Position numbers and translations under genes: made by a program. DNA of 64,000 nucleotides from Adiantum capillus-veneris (taxonomy: Eukaryota; Streptophyta; Polypodiopsida; Polypodiales; Pteridaceae): NCBI GenBank assembly GCA_014529385.2, contig CM043949.1:107210054-107274053 (forward strand). Direction: 5' to 3'. The notes under the pieces are model-generated. The model had not been told where the DNA came from, did not search any database, and was given only the letters and a program-made list of their open reading frames with translations. Below are positions 30,501 to 41,518 of this stretch, piece by piece (within the stretch, counting starts at the first letter, position 1; every line of letters starts with the position of its first letter).

Positions 30501-30815
30501 TGTCACGTGCACATCTAACCTATGTGCATGTGGACAAGCTGTAACTCCTATTTCTAGGGTTTAGGACAACCTAGAAAGTGTTCTGGCACCCTTGTAGGCC
30601 TGTACAAAGGACGTGCATGTCCAAGCACTTCAGAATAGTTGCATACCCTTTGATTGCACATGCGCACATCCCAGCCTAGCGTTTTTGCAGATCTCAGCCC
30701 ATATCATCAGCGATTCCAGATTTCAGCATAAGTCTCACCATACTATCGCAGATCCAAGTCAACATTGTCAGAAAAAGCGTAAACTGACTTTTAAATGCAA
30801 TTCAAATACTCAAGA
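30501..30815 (+). repeat. Family-F LTR fragment
   Basis: Starts TGTCACGTGCACATCTAACC and follows the family-F LTR for about 300 bp, including one CTAGCGTTTTTGCAG word, then is lost. No PBS or coding region is attached. Confidence 0.78.
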
Positions 30816-30898
30816 GAATTGGGGAGAGAGAGAGAGAAAGCTTGACACATCATTGGGGACCAGAAGATGGGCTGGTCCCTGAAATTGGCCCATAGGGC

Positions 30899-32318
30899 TG
30901 TAGACTTTGGCTTTCACCCGAAATTCTTTACTTTAGACACACACAGAGAGCACTTTGGAAAGGTAACCTGCGACGGGAATTAACACTTAAGCACACACAT
31001 GGCTCGGAAGCTAGAATGCTACGAGTAGACGCCGACAACCTGTAGGCCCCACTATTGGCACCCCTTTCGGTATTTCTTTATAGTTTAAGAGGGTAAAATT
31101 ACAAGAAGAGTCCTGGGAATTCTTTACCTGTATCTAGCTAGATACCACCTGTTTTGGTGAAATTTTGGCAACATAACAGCTCCAAAACTTGCCCGAAACC
31201 AATTCCCCTGTTGGAACTCGCTTCCACTGCATAAACCCCCTTTGATTCTTCCCAAAAACAGTAAATTCAGCATGCTATATTTACTGGTTTTTGCCCTAAT
31301 TTCAGCCCTAAACAGTACATGAACCGTCCTCTAACAGTGGGGCACTGTTCCCAATGGTTCTCGCATCCGTATGGCTGAAAAGCAGTGCAAATTCAGCACA
31401 TAACCAGCGCTGAAAACGCACCTGTACGGTGAGGTTATCACCCTCACCTGTGCCTGCTTTTGGAGCAGCAGTTAGCTACTCCTGTTCTTGCTCAGAGAGG
31501 CTCTTGCCTCAGCAAAAACGCATAAGACCTCACAGCTGTATATGAGTCAAATGAAGAGCCTTCTTGTGGGGCATCACATTACTGCACATAGGGAAGAGAG
31601 AGAGTAGTGTAGGGTGTGCAGGACATGACTTCTTGCACTACACTGTTCCTGAGAGGGAAAGCTTGAAGTCAATAGCTCTTACCCTGTGGCAGCTTGCAAA
31701 TGAGGCCCCTCTCAGCTAGAAATCGAGTGCTACCTTCTTCTGCATGAGGAAAGTGCACGAAAAGGTGCCACTTGGCACATTTACAAGCAATTTTCCGTTT
31801 CGTGCTTGCCGCTTAAAAAATCTCCCCAGCTGACTTTACTGCCAAGCTCTAAAATGTTCCCCTTGTCATTCCGGAGGTAATGACGCGAACAGATTTTATG
31901 GTCCAAAATAGCAGTTCCCTAAATTTTAGGGGATGCTTCTGTTGGACTCCCACTGGTCATCTGACCATCTATCCCCACTGGGACCGCATCCAAAAATGCA
32001 ATGTAGCCCAGCTCTCAGGTACTTTCCCTCGGTGATTTCACCTTGGCGCAATGCCTTTATTGAGTTCACTTCCTAGTATCCACCAACTTGCTAAGTGCGA
32101 CGGGGGGACCTACATGATCTTGAACTGAGCCTAGACATCCTTTTACTATACGAGTTTCAGTGCCGACCAACTTCTCGTCTGCGGGTGAAACTACAGTTCA
32201 CATTGGCCATACAATGTTTGACCATTTGCAACTTAAAAAAGAGGGTCTCAAAAGTTAAACAAAAATCATTGGAAAGAAACCAACAACTAAGGTTAGCAGT
32301 TGCCACGTCCTCGTGACA
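30899..32318 (-). repeat. Family-D LTR (related to A)
   Basis: A minus-strand LTR. Its U3 end is firm (CCACGTCCTCGTGACA at 32318, then polypurine tract 32319-32332, minus AAGAGGGGAGTA). The other end is a guess from TGTAGACTTTGG at 30899, which resembles the family-A start. The conserved LTR box is at 31045-31079. The body has no gene that I can support. Confidence 0.6.
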
Positions 32319-32606
32319 TACTCCCCTCTTGTAATCGCAAACGTCCTCGATTGCATACTATAAATACATGCCATTGATGATTTTGTGTTTTTAGCACTCT
32401 TTTATCATTGCATGTATCCGCACGAAAGGTCACAACACATAGATACAAATGACGTAATGATACCTTCATACTTTTGTCATTTCCATCTATTACACTGAAT
32501 TCATATGTACAGTTGATGTGCTAGCTCTATCATTACCCCTCCTTTGCACTCGTTGGGTTGGGGCATACGTAGGATGTAACCCAAAGGCTTCAAGGTAAAG
32601 CTGCAC
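32319..32606 (-). other. Family-D 3' internal end
   Basis: Polypurine tract and non-coding 3' region. The stretch near 32565-32600 (CATACGTAGGATGTAACC..CTTCAAGGTAAAG) parallels the pol end of A-in. It is cut at 32607 by family-E LTR sequence. Confidence 0.55.
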
Positions 32607-33455
32607 GTTTTTTTTGTGTTTTTTTTGCGTTGTTCTGTCAGAAAAAGAGAGAGAAAAAACGCTGGTTGATCTGTTGCCTTATTTATCAAATGGCTGCCCA
32701 CTTATTAAGTGGGCGGCCGGCGTGTTTTAAAAATAGTCTGAATCTGCCCAAAAACTCAATAAAACCTTACAAGTTAAAAACAATGCTTTCACAACACTTC
32801 CCAGGCGTCCTTGGATGAAATCACATGCACAGTTGCAATGCAGACATAGAATTCCTCGCGGGACTGCTTTTCCAAAAAGCAATCCCGCTTTCTCAGAAAG
32901 CATCTGTTTTTCCTCAAAGTTTCGTTTGAACCCATCTTCATTCAAGTGCTTGCTTTTCCTTGTGCACAATTCTAACACAGTTCGGAATTTTCTCCCGACT
33001 ATGGATATTCCCTTTCCGATGCACCCGTCACCCACCTTGCGACGCATCAGGAATACCCATCACCTTGTCCTTTCCTACCGAACTTATGGTACAATCTCCT
33101 TCACGATGCTCTACGTCACCCATCCTAGGCGCATCAGAGATGTCCGTTCCCGGATGGTGGGATACTTCTTCCCGATGCTCCCTATCACCCATCCGATGTG
33201 ACGCATCAGAAGTACCCGTTCCTGGTGGCCTTACAGATATTCCCGTTGTCAGTGCTCCCGTCACTACTTTGAATGACGCACTAGGAATACTCTGTATTCG
33301 GATGTCTCTAGTGAGAAAAACCCTCACACTTAAAATTCCAATAATTCATTTAGAATTATTTTCCCTAGTGTTCCAAGCGAGAAAACCCTCTCACTTATAA
33401 ATCCAATAATTCATTTAGAATTATTTTTATGTCAGATAAAGCCAATTTAGCAACA
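32607..33455 (-). repeat. Family-E LTR fragment
   Basis: 849 bp nearly parallel to 59171-60025 of the solo E LTR, ending TTTAGCAACA (minus TGTTGCTAAATTGG, a proper TG start). The left 1.1 kb of the LTR is missing. It contains repeated units with GATGC..TCACCCA..GACGCATCAG words. It abuts pol sequence at 33456. Confidence 0.82.
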
Positions 33456-33620
33456 AGCGATGTGGCTTACATGTTGAAATTGCCTGATGTGTGGAAGATT
33501 CACAATGCGTTTCACATGAGTCTTCTAAGACCCTTTGTGGGTGATGTGCCAGAAGATATGCCAGATGAGGATCAGCCAGAAGTTGAGGAACTTGATGAGA
33601 TCCTGGTACCTGAGCAACAT
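33456..33620 (+). pseudogene. Ty3/gypsy pol C-terminal scrap
   Basis: SDVAYMLKLPDVWKIHNAFH, MSLLRPFVGDVPEDMPDEDQ and EILVPEQ: the segment between integrase and chromodomain on the plus strand. It is joined at about 33620 head-on to minus-strand pol. Confidence 0.8.
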
Positions 33621-33991
33621 CAATACCACGATGCCCTGCATAAAGTGGGACATGGCTTTCTACCATGACCTTATGTCGCAATGGCCTAGTGACACAAAGT
33701 CTACCATGCATCATCATAAAATCATCTCTGAGGAGGTAGTGCTCATGATGTTGCCCCTCTTGCAACTGTTCAAAGATCCTTGCAAAATCTTCATCAGTAG
33801 CATATTGTTCCTTCAAGTCATCCAGCTCATGATGATAAGGAATTGACACAGCTGAAATTTGTGGCTTCCGTGATAACGCATCAGCCACAACATTCTTCTT
33901 GCCTTCCACATGCATAATCTAGAAGTGGAACATAGAAAGAATGTTTGCCCATTGCATATGCTTTTCGGATAGCTTTGACTGTGTCAAGAAG
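33620..33991 (-). pseudogene. F1 RNase H end and integrase N-terminus
   Basis: Minus strand MHVEGKKNVVADALSRKPQI (end of RNase H/linker), ATDEDFARIFEQLQEG and PLYAGHRGID (H2C2 region of integrase). It is followed upstream directly by protease sequence, so RT and most of RNase H are deleted from F1. Confidence 0.82.
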
Positions 33992-34660
33992 CTAATCATG
34001 TGTGTCGTGCTTTAGAAAAGAAGAGACTGAGAGAGTCTCCTTCGCCGGATTCTTTTCCATCTTCACCTGCACATTAGAAATGAGAGATGAAGAATGAACA
34101 ACTTGCTCTCCACGAATGACAAGGGGAGAGTCACTTTTGGCATTGAAAATGAACGTATTTTCCGCCCAATCAATGAGAGGGTTATGCTCACGAAACCATC
34201 GAATGCCCAAAAGCATATCGCATCGTGAAAGAGGAGAGACTACAAATTTTCTGCGGAAGGACACTTTTTGAACAGTGAACAAAACAACAAGGCACTCTTG
34301 CGTGATGAGAGAGTCTATACCGGGAGAGAAGCCTGACACCTCGAAAGGAGATGTCTTGCGAACCTCCAAGCGGGCTCTTTCGACAAGAGAGTCACTAACC
34401 AAATCATGCATGCTGCTTGGGTCAAACAATATGACAAAATGCTGACCCTTCACATGACCATAACACTTAATGAGAGACTCATCAATGGGAGGATCATGAG
34501 AGACTTGGGTCACACTCTTGTTCTCATTTATTGTATTGACAGAGGAAGTGGGTTCTGTGGGTTCTTTAGAGTCATTAGATTCAAGCTTAGGACATGTTCT
34601 TTTTATGTGACCCTTGATGTGACAATGAAAACAACGACCTTCCGTAGAATAAATGCTTTA
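33992..34660 (-). pseudogene. F1 protease and zinc knuckle
   Basis: Minus ORF of 173 codons with retropepsin-like features: GQHFVILFDPSSMHDLVSDS (active site D-P-S in place of D-S/T-G) and LSRCDMLLGIRWFREHNPLI. Before it, in a continuing frame, lies the CCHC knuckle CFHCHIKGHIKRTC (about 34600-34645). Confidence 0.83.
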
Positions 34661-34872
34661 TTCTTCTGACGTGATGTATCCTCCTAAAATTCCTTTTTCT
34701 GCCTTTTTATCTGGAGTGAGCTTAGGTTTAGCAATTGTGTTAGCTTTATCCTTACGTTCATTTGGAGAGTTCTTTTCTAAGAGACTATTGGAAGATTGGT
34801 TAGAAGAGTTACTGTTCTTACCATTATGAGGAGTCTGAGTGGTACTTGTAGAAGTCTTGTTTGCCTTAGGCT
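34661..34872 (-). pseudogene. F1 gag C-terminal linker
   Basis: Lys/Asn/Ser-rich linker between capsid and zinc knuckle (ANKTSTSTTQTPHNGKN, PNERKDKANTIAKPKLTPDK). It is separated from the rest of gag (38851-39821) by the A2 insertion. Confidence 0.75.
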
Positions 34873-35516
34873 TTCCACAAAGTGATGACGTGGCTGCCTG
34901 TGTGTATACACACACGTTGCACAAGCCGGAAGAAAATGCAGAGTTGTTGAAAATGTTGACGTGGCTGCCAGTCCCAGAAATCACAGAATGCAGGATACGT
35001 GGCAAGCTGTATGGACGGACTCAGATTGCGGCGCTTTTTGCGGGCTGTTTCAACGGCAGATTTTGGCATGCTTTTTGGCTACGCATGTCGGGTGAAAGAG
35101 AGAGCTTTTTTGCTTTATTTTTAAAGCTAATTATGGACAGCTTTTTGGGACTTGCTTTATTTTTACAAGCAAGAGAAAGAAAGAGCCTTTACTTTATTTG
35201 GGCTTTTGATGTTCAGCTTTTGGGGCTCTGCTTTTGGCATCCCTTGTACTCTTTAAATATGTGGGTAGGACACTCACAACTCAGAGCATCTGGACACAGA
35301 GTCTGAGTGTGAGCGCCGCCCGCACTCTTGTACTTTGAACACAGATTAATATAAAAAGAAATACCGAAAGGGGCGCCAGACTTTGGGGCCAATATCTCTA
35401 GGCATGGAACTCCGCCGGGCCAGTGTCGAATCAATTGTGAACTGTGAACCGTTTTGAAGTGGTTATTTGGTGCTGTCGCGGTAGATTCTTGACTTGGAGT
35501 GTCCAAGTTTGTTATA
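34873..35516 (+). repeat. A2 5' LTR
   Basis: 644 bp ending GTCCAAGTTTGTTATA, conserved box at 35358-35395, TATA-like TTTAAATAT at 35252-35260. The first bases (TTCCACAAAG) are mutated from the TATCACAAAG of the 3' copy. Confidence 0.9.
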
Positions 35517-35517
35517 G

Positions 35518-35529
35518 TGGTATCAGAGC
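35518..35529 (+). promoter_or_regulatory. A2 primer-binding site
   Basis: TGGTATCAGAGC two bases downstream of the LTR end. Confidence 0.93.
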
Positions 35530-35530
35530 C

Positions 35531-36310
35531 CACGAGAAAGGGACTCCCTTTCGGGAATTAAAACAGAATTTGACTACAAGACCAGTTTTTGACTTTGCTA
35601 GATTTGCGGAAGTCGTTTGAAGTATATTGTGATACTTGTGGTCGTAATCTGGATGCGGTCTTAATGCAACAAGGCCAATATCATTGCCTATGAGAGCCGA
35701 TTGTTTTCAAGGCCGAAATTGACAGTATAGATATGTGAGAAGGAGCTTCTGGTGGCTATCCAAGCTCTTATTTAGTGGCGACATTACCTACTTGGAGCCG
35801 ATTTTCGGTTTTTCACAGATGATGGGAGTTTATGCTACTTCTTGTCATGGAAGCAGCTATTGGAAAAGCAGATGTGGTGGGCAAACATCTTGTTACAGTT
35901 TACTTCCGGATTGTCCATGTGCAGGGACATAAGAAATTGGTGGCAAATACTTTGTCCCGAAAGCCGTTGGTTCTGGCTATTTCTGCGATACATCATAGGA
36001 ACTTCAAGGTTATGGTCGGTCAGTACGCCACAGAACAGATTTTGCAGATGTATTCGGTTGAATACAGAAGGGGAGATAGTAGCGGACTATTCCAATCGGG
36101 ATGGCTACTTGATGAAGAAAACCATGTTGTGTGTTACGCAGCCGTTGAGGGAAAAAGTTCTAACCAAATGCCACTGTCCGCCTTTTACGGGTCATCGCGG
36201 CATTGCTACCACCATGAAAGGGGTAGAGAGATACTTCTTTTGGCCGAGACTAAAGAAGGATGTGGACGAGTTTGTGCGCAGTTGCTTGGTATGCCAGAAG
36301 GTCAAGTTTG
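35531..36310 (+). pseudogene. A2 RNase H and integrase N-terminus
   Basis: Degenerate RNase H from about 35540 (FEVYCD..CGR region out of frame, then QKQLLEKQMRWANI-like words), then WQILCPESRWFWLF as a shifted copy of ADALSRKPLVLAI, and a readable integrase N-terminus: PFTGHRGIATTMKGVERYFF, WPRLKKDVDEFVRSCLVCQK, with the last Cys followed by an open frame (unlike A1). Confidence 0.82.
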
Positions 36311-37356
36311 ACAGGCATAAAGCATAGGGATTGTTACAACCTTTGCCCATATCCACCCGCCCCTGGGAAAGCATTGCAATGGATTTCATTTTTGATCTCC
36401 CGAGAACACAGAGTGGTCACGATGGTATCTGGACTGTTATTGACAGATTTAGGAAGCAGGCTCATTTCATTCCAGTGAAGAAAACAGTCAAGCCGGATCA
36501 CTTCGCGAGACTGTTTGTGGCCCAGATTTTCAGATTACATGGCATGTCTGAGACGATTGTCTCCGACACGGACCCCAGATTTACGAGTTTGTTTTGGAAG
36601 GCAATTTGGGAGAACATTGGCACGCGGTTGCAGTTCTCGTCTTCTTTCCACCTGTAGACTGACGAGCAATCTGAGATTTGCCTACAATAACACGATACAC
36701 TCTTCGACTGGGAAGGCACCATTTGAGATTATTGAAGGTTTTGCGAAGGTTCCACCCTTTCTAAGCACGAAAGATAAGATTTTTGAAGTCGATGAGTACA
36801 GGCGTGTCTTGGACACGGCTTTTGCCAATGTCCGCGAGGCTTTGCAAAAATCTCAAGAAAGACAGAAAAGGCAGCGGATCGCCATCGTCGCGATTTGAAA
36901 TTGAAGGAGGATGATTGGGTGCTCTTACGTTTTGGAAAGGCATGCCTGAGAAAGAAAAAGGGAAAGGAGAGGCTTTTTCCAACGCTTAGTATGCGATACT
37001 ATGGACCTTTCTAGATCTTTGAAAAGATAAATGATGTCTCCTTCCGACTGAAACTGCCTGTCACTTGGAGGATTCACAATGCATTTCATGTGAGTCTCTT
37101 GAAACCTTTTAAAGGGAATGTGCTTGAAGATGTGAAGCGTGATGAGCAACCCGAAGTGGAAGAAAACGAGGAGATTCTTGTTCCTGAACAGATTTTGGCA
37201 CATAAGGACACTACGAATAAGGGTAAAGTAAGAAGGCGGTTCTTGGTTAAATTCAAGAACTATCCTGCATTGGATGCGAAGTGGATGGAGGAGGAGGACC
37301 TAGCAGATACTCCTCAGATTGTGAAACTTTACTTTGAAGCTTTTGGTTTAGCATAG
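36311..37356 (+). pseudogene. A2 integrase and chromodomain-like end
   Basis: WESIAMDFIFDLPRTQSGHD, TVIDRFRKQAHFIPVKK and VSDTDPRFTSLFWKAIWENI are readable. A deletion and stop at about 36655-36680 remove the segment after the second Asp; the remaining QSEI word still has the catalytic Glu. The C-terminus is open from 37090: LKPFKGNVLEDVKRDEQPEV, RRRFLVKFKNYPALDAKWME, LADTPQIVKLYFEAFGLA, stop 37354-37356. Confidence 0.87.
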
Positions 37357-37834
37357 TCTACTCCAAATGGAACCCCGAATTCAGCTTGGTCGAAGATCTG
37401 GTGTAGTGGGTTGCACTAGAGGGGAGTTACTCTGCTCCTTTGGCAACAAATGTCTTGATTTTTGAATACTAAAGTCACTGATGTCTCTTTGAGCTCCAGG
37501 GATACTGAGAGCTGACACTATTCTGTTGGATGACTTTATGAAATGGAATTTCGGAATATGAAACTGATTTGTTCTCAGATTGTGAAACTTTACTTTGAAG
37601 CTTTTGGTTTAGCATAGTCTACTCCAAATGGAACCCCAAATTCAGCTTGGTCGAAGATGTGGTGCAGTGGGTTGCACTAGAGGGGAGTTACTCTGCTCCT
37701 TTGGCAACAGATGTCTCGATTTTTGAATACTAAAGTCACTGATGTCTCTTTGAGCTCCAGGGATACTGAGAGTTGACACTATTCTGTTGGATGACTTTAT
37801 GAAATGGAATTTCGGAATATGAAACTGATTTGTT
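37315..37834 (+). repeat. 260-bp tandem duplication at the A2 pol end
   Basis: Two copies, 37315-37574 and 37575-37834, starting CAGATTGTGAAACTTTACTT. The first includes the pol stop; the second repeats the last codons and 3' non-coding sequence. A1 and A-in have one copy. Confidence 0.92.
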
Positions 37835-38206
37835 CTTGACTTGTTTTTAAGTGCAGGAACTGATAGATTAAATGACTGCAGCATTTTGGTCTAAATGATC
37901 TTGAATAGACATGGTTGCAATAGGGGTTAGTCAATCGGGAATCTATGAGGGCCCGATTGGATCTAGATGTGATTGCTAACTGCATTGCCGATAAATCATG
38001 CTCTAAGATCCGAATGAATGTTGAATGTGATTTGTCATGTGATGTCCTGTGATGTTGTGTGATGTGAGTGTCGATTGGTACATGTGCTAGATGTGTGTTC
38101 CTAGTGCATTAGTACTAATAGTCAGTGTCTGCTAAGGCAGTTTATGGCTTCTGTCTGTTTTACAGGCATAATCGAGGGCGATTACAATGCTTTCAAGAGG
38201 GGGGCA
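37835..38206 (+). other. A2 3' non-coding region and polypurine tract
   Basis: Matches the 3' non-coding regions of A1 and A-in in reverse (GTGATGTCCTGTGATGTTG stretch) and ends in AAGAGGGGGGCA beside the 3' LTR. Confidence 0.75.
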
Positions 38207-38850
38207 TATCACAAAGTGATGACGTGGCTGCCCGTGTGTACACACACACCTTGCACAAGCTGGAAGAAAATGCAGAGTCGTTGAAAAAGCTGACGTGGCT
38301 TCCAGTTGGAAATCACGGAATGCAGGACACGTGGCAGGCTGTACGGACGTCCGCAGATTGTGGCGCTTTTTGCGGGCTATTTCAGCGGTAGATTTTGACA
38401 TGCTTTTTGGTTATGCACGTTGGGAGGAAGAGAGAGCTTTTCTGCTTTATTTTTAAAAGCTAATTATGGACAGCTTTTTGGGACTTGCTTTATATTTACA
38501 AGCAAGAGAGAGAAAGGGCCTTTGCTTTATTTGGGCTTTTGATTTTCAGCTTTTGGGGCTCTGCTTTTGGAATCCCTTGTACTCTTTAAATATGTGGGTA
38601 GGCCACTCACAACTCAGAGCATCTGGACGTAGAGTCTGAGTGTGAGCGCCTGCCCGCACTCTTGTACTTTGAACACAGATTAATACAAAAAGAAATACCG
38701 AAAGGGGCGCCAAACTTTGGGGCCAATATCTCTAGGCACGGAACTCCGTCGGGCCAGTGTCGAATAAATTGTGAACTATGAATTGTTTTGAAGTGGTTAT
38801 TTGGTGCTGTCGCGGTAGATTCTTGACTTGGAGTGTCCAAGTCTGTTACA
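38207..38850 (+). repeat. A2 3' LTR
   Basis: 644 bp, TATCACAAAGTG to GTCTGTTACA, conserved box at 38692-38729. Confidence 0.92.
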
Positions 38851-39821
38851 CTTCATCTCCTGTGCGAGAGCAATCGCTACCGCCTTGTTGAGATCGGTTG
38901 GGTTGAGGACTTCGATATCAAACCTGATATCGTCGTCCAACCCGAAAATGAAAGCCTCCTTGCGCTCATCATCCGATTTGCGTAATTGGGTGCTGAGCTG
39001 CAAAACACGATTAGAGAAAAAAATAACTGGCATATTATTTTGCTTGAGATTGCGCCAATCGTCTTTCAACCGTGGTAGGTATTGGGGTGGCATAAACCGC
39101 GCCTTGAGCTTGTCTTGGAAGTCGGCCCAATTGAAAGAAAGGGGCACGCCGTCCTCGGCTTCCTCTAGGTGCGCGGTCAACTGTGCCTCTTGCCATGCGT
39201 AGTACCAATTAATGGCATCACCGGCAAGGTACATAGTTGTTGTCAAAACCTTGCTATTTCCTGTCTTCTTAGTTGTCGCAAAATAAGCATTAAATTGATG
39301 CAACCAAGAATGAATAATAGTAGCATCCATCTTACCATCATACTTACTGAAAGCCAACTTCTCGGTGACTGGGTTGTTGGAGTCCAAATCTTGGCTTGCG
39401 CCACTTGATGAACTACCAACATCTTTGGTTGGCGCGGACTTCGAGGTGAGAACTTGTCGATCAACTCTTGCATGCGTAGTTCTCTCTGTGCCTCACGCTC
39501 TGCCTGTCTTTCTTCGGCTGCCAAGCGCGCTTGCTCATGCTGACGCTCCATGGCTTCCTGTCGTGCTGCTTTTCTTTCTTTTCGTTCCCCGGTCGCCAAG
39601 CACGCTTCGCGCTCCACGGCAACACGATTCGCTTCTTGTTGTTGTGCCATCATGTCCATCATTGACTTGACCAAAGCCTCCATAGGAGTTGGTGCAATCC
39701 GTGGCATAGACGGGGAAGGGAGAGGGTCGGAAAAACCTCTTGGTGGGGAAAACTCTTTGTCGCCACTCCCATGCTCACCACCTCCATGTGAAGTATCCAT
39801 TCTGCTTCGGGTGATGACCAT
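38851..39821 (-). pseudogene. F1 gag
   Basis: Gag from ATG 39819-39821 (MVITRSRMDTSHGGGEHGSG). The N-terminal part has a long charged, Arg/Glu/Gln-rich coiled-coil-like stretch (QHEQARLAAEERQAEREAQR) at about 39460-39620. A frameshift near 39400 leads to a well-kept Retrotrans_gag domain (KLAFSKYDGKMDATIIHSWL, YLAGDAINWYYAWQE, FQDKLKARFMPPQYLPRLKD, RKEAFIFGLDDDIRFDI) at 38870-39387. It is cut by A2. Confidence 0.9.
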
Positions 39822-40245
39822 ACACTTGAAGTCTTGGGTTCTTAAGTTCACGAGGAACTTGGGTTCTTGTGGGTCTTGGTTCTTGAGGGTCTTGAGTCTT
39901 GAGGTTCTGCTTTAGCCTGCAATCTGTGTTAGAGAATGATCTTCTCTTCATTCGAGTTGTTCTCGTTTCCGCGGGCGCACCCCTTGGCGGCCTTGCGCTC
40001 ACACCAAGGTTGCTTTTTCTCACCTCACGTCGATTGGCCGGCCGCTAAGTGCACGGTCCGCTCTCAATGATTGAAAAGAGGCACAAGGGGAGGCTGGACC
40101 AGCCCTTCTTCCTTGGGTTTCCTGTCACTCTTCAAAAACACAATTAGGAATCGACACGCCCAAGAGGTCTTGGATTATGTGCGACCGCAATAAGCAAAAA
40201 AAATTCTTGTGGTTCTTTCCTTGAGTGATAGAGAACACTGCCAAA
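39822..40245 (-). other. F1 untranslated leader
   Basis: Leader between PBS and gag. Its outer part is mirrored on the plus strand in F2 at 41519-41788 (for example AAAAGCAACCTTGGTGTGAG), confirming that both belong to one family. No gene seen. Confidence 0.7.
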
Positions 40246-40257
40246 GCTCTGATACCA
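40246..40257 (-). promoter_or_regulatory. F1 primer-binding site
   Basis: Minus strand TGGTATCAGAGC one base from the LTR end (GCACCTTACA). Marks 40259 as the edge of the F1 5' LTR. Confidence 0.93.
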
Positions 40258-40258
40258 A

Positions 40259-40435
40259 TGTAAGGTGCAGCGGAAGTGAATGTTGAACTTTGCTCAAGAT
40301 GAGTGCTCCGAACTGTACTCAAGGTTCCTTTTACTTATGGAAGGGAGAGCCTTCCGTGTCTTTAATGAGAGAGTGCAAGTGATCACAAACAAAGTGGATA
40401 AACACTGTGAATGAAGGTGCATGAGACTGAGAGAT
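40259..40435 (-). repeat. F1 5' LTR, left piece (split by F2)
   Basis: Starts TGTAAGGTGCAGCGG and runs to the TSD GAGAT (40431-40435), where F2 is inserted. It continues at 45735-46750; together about 1.19 kb, the same as the solo LTR at 3853. Confidence 0.92.
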
Positions 40436-41505
40436 TGTCACGTGACACATCCAACCCTATGTATCCGTGGACAAGCTACAACATGACCAGGGTTCAGTTC
40501 AATCAAGTCAGTCTAGAATAGGAAGTGTTCTGGCACTTTTGTGAATCTGTTCGCAGACCGTGCATGTCTAGGCACTTAGAGTAGATGCATATCCTCTGGT
40601 TGCACACAGCATGATCATCAGCATTCCCATCAAATTCCATTAGGATCATTATACAGGGCAGAAAACCTATTTTCCCTATTTTTGACATTTTTCACTTATT
40701 ATTTTTAAGTTGACTTTTGTTGGGAACTGGGTAGGGCAATTTGACTAAGTTAATATATAAGCAATCCCTAGCGCTAGCATTTCTGGCAGAAGAGCAAGGA
40801 GAACATAGGCACAGGTTGCAACAGGTTCCTCCCTCTCTCTCTTAAGCAAGATCTCTAAAGAAACCTGGCGTTTTCCCCTCAAGGTTTTCCCCTCAAGGTC
40901 AACCTGGCGTTTTCGGCACTCCATCCCAGCGTTTTCTGCTCTATCAGCAGCGTTTCTGCACCAGCATTGCAGCCAGCAGCATAGCGATTTTCAGCAGTGC
41001 TTCAGCACCAGCAAAACAACGTTTTTGCAGCAGTAATTCAGCGAGCAAAACAGCATCAGGATCAGCGTTTTCCAAGCAATTACAGTTAGCGTTTTTTGGA
41101 ACTAGCGAGTAGTCAAGCGTTTTCTGCCTTCAAGTCTACATCAGCCGATAGAGATCATGGTCACCGTCGTTCCCGAAGCATTCAGTTTCCCGCATTAGCA
41201 TCACTTAGCTTTGCATCTACACTTGTACCAGATTTGTGCAATCAATAGCGTAGACCTGTCTTGCCATCGAGAGACGGGCCCTTGGAGGAGGGTTTTACAA
41301 CATCCCTTGTGTCGTATTCTCTTCTTTCTCTATCTCTTAGTTTCAGCACCTTCACGCACAGTGTCTATTCACTGTGTTTGTGATCACTTGCACTCTCTCA
41401 TTAAAGAACGGAAGGCTCTCCCTTCCATAAGTAAAAGGAACCTTGAGCACAATTCGGAGCACTCATCTTGAGCAAAGTCCAAGATTCATTCTGCTGCACC
41501 TTACA
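40436..41505 (+). repeat. F2 5' LTR
   Basis: 1070 bp, TGTCACGTGACACATCC to GCACCTTACA. It contains a series of GCGTTTT words between 40868 and 41130. Confidence 0.93.
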
Positions 41506-41506
41506 T

Positions 41507-41518
41507 TGGTATCAGAGC
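41507..41518 (+). promoter_or_regulatory. F2 primer-binding site
   Basis: TGGTATCAGAGC one base after the LTR; followed by a leader mirroring F1. Confidence 0.93.

Larger units (their letters stand above)
34873..38850 (+). mobile_element. A2: deletion derivative of family A inside F1 gag
   Basis: 3,978-bp plus-strand element with two 644-bp LTRs (34873-35516 and 38207-38850), iMet PBS (35518-35529) and polypurine tract (38195-38206). The internal region begins a few bases after the PBS with RNase H sequence (CACGAGAAAGGGACTCC, as in A1 HEKG/QKGVPFSWG), so gag, protease and RT are absent. F1 gag continues on both sides. I see no clean target duplication (AGGCT left, CTTCA right). Confidence 0.9.

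Noticed and set aside
35518-35529. tRNA-like match (TGGTATCAGAGC)
   Set aside because: It is only the primer-binding site; no cloverleaf or tRNA body follows. The same holds for the other PBS copies.
38207-38600. TGACGTGGC words as CRE/G-box promoter elements
   Set aside because: The words are frequent in family A and B LTRs and may be regulatory, but nothing in this sequence alone shows factor binding.
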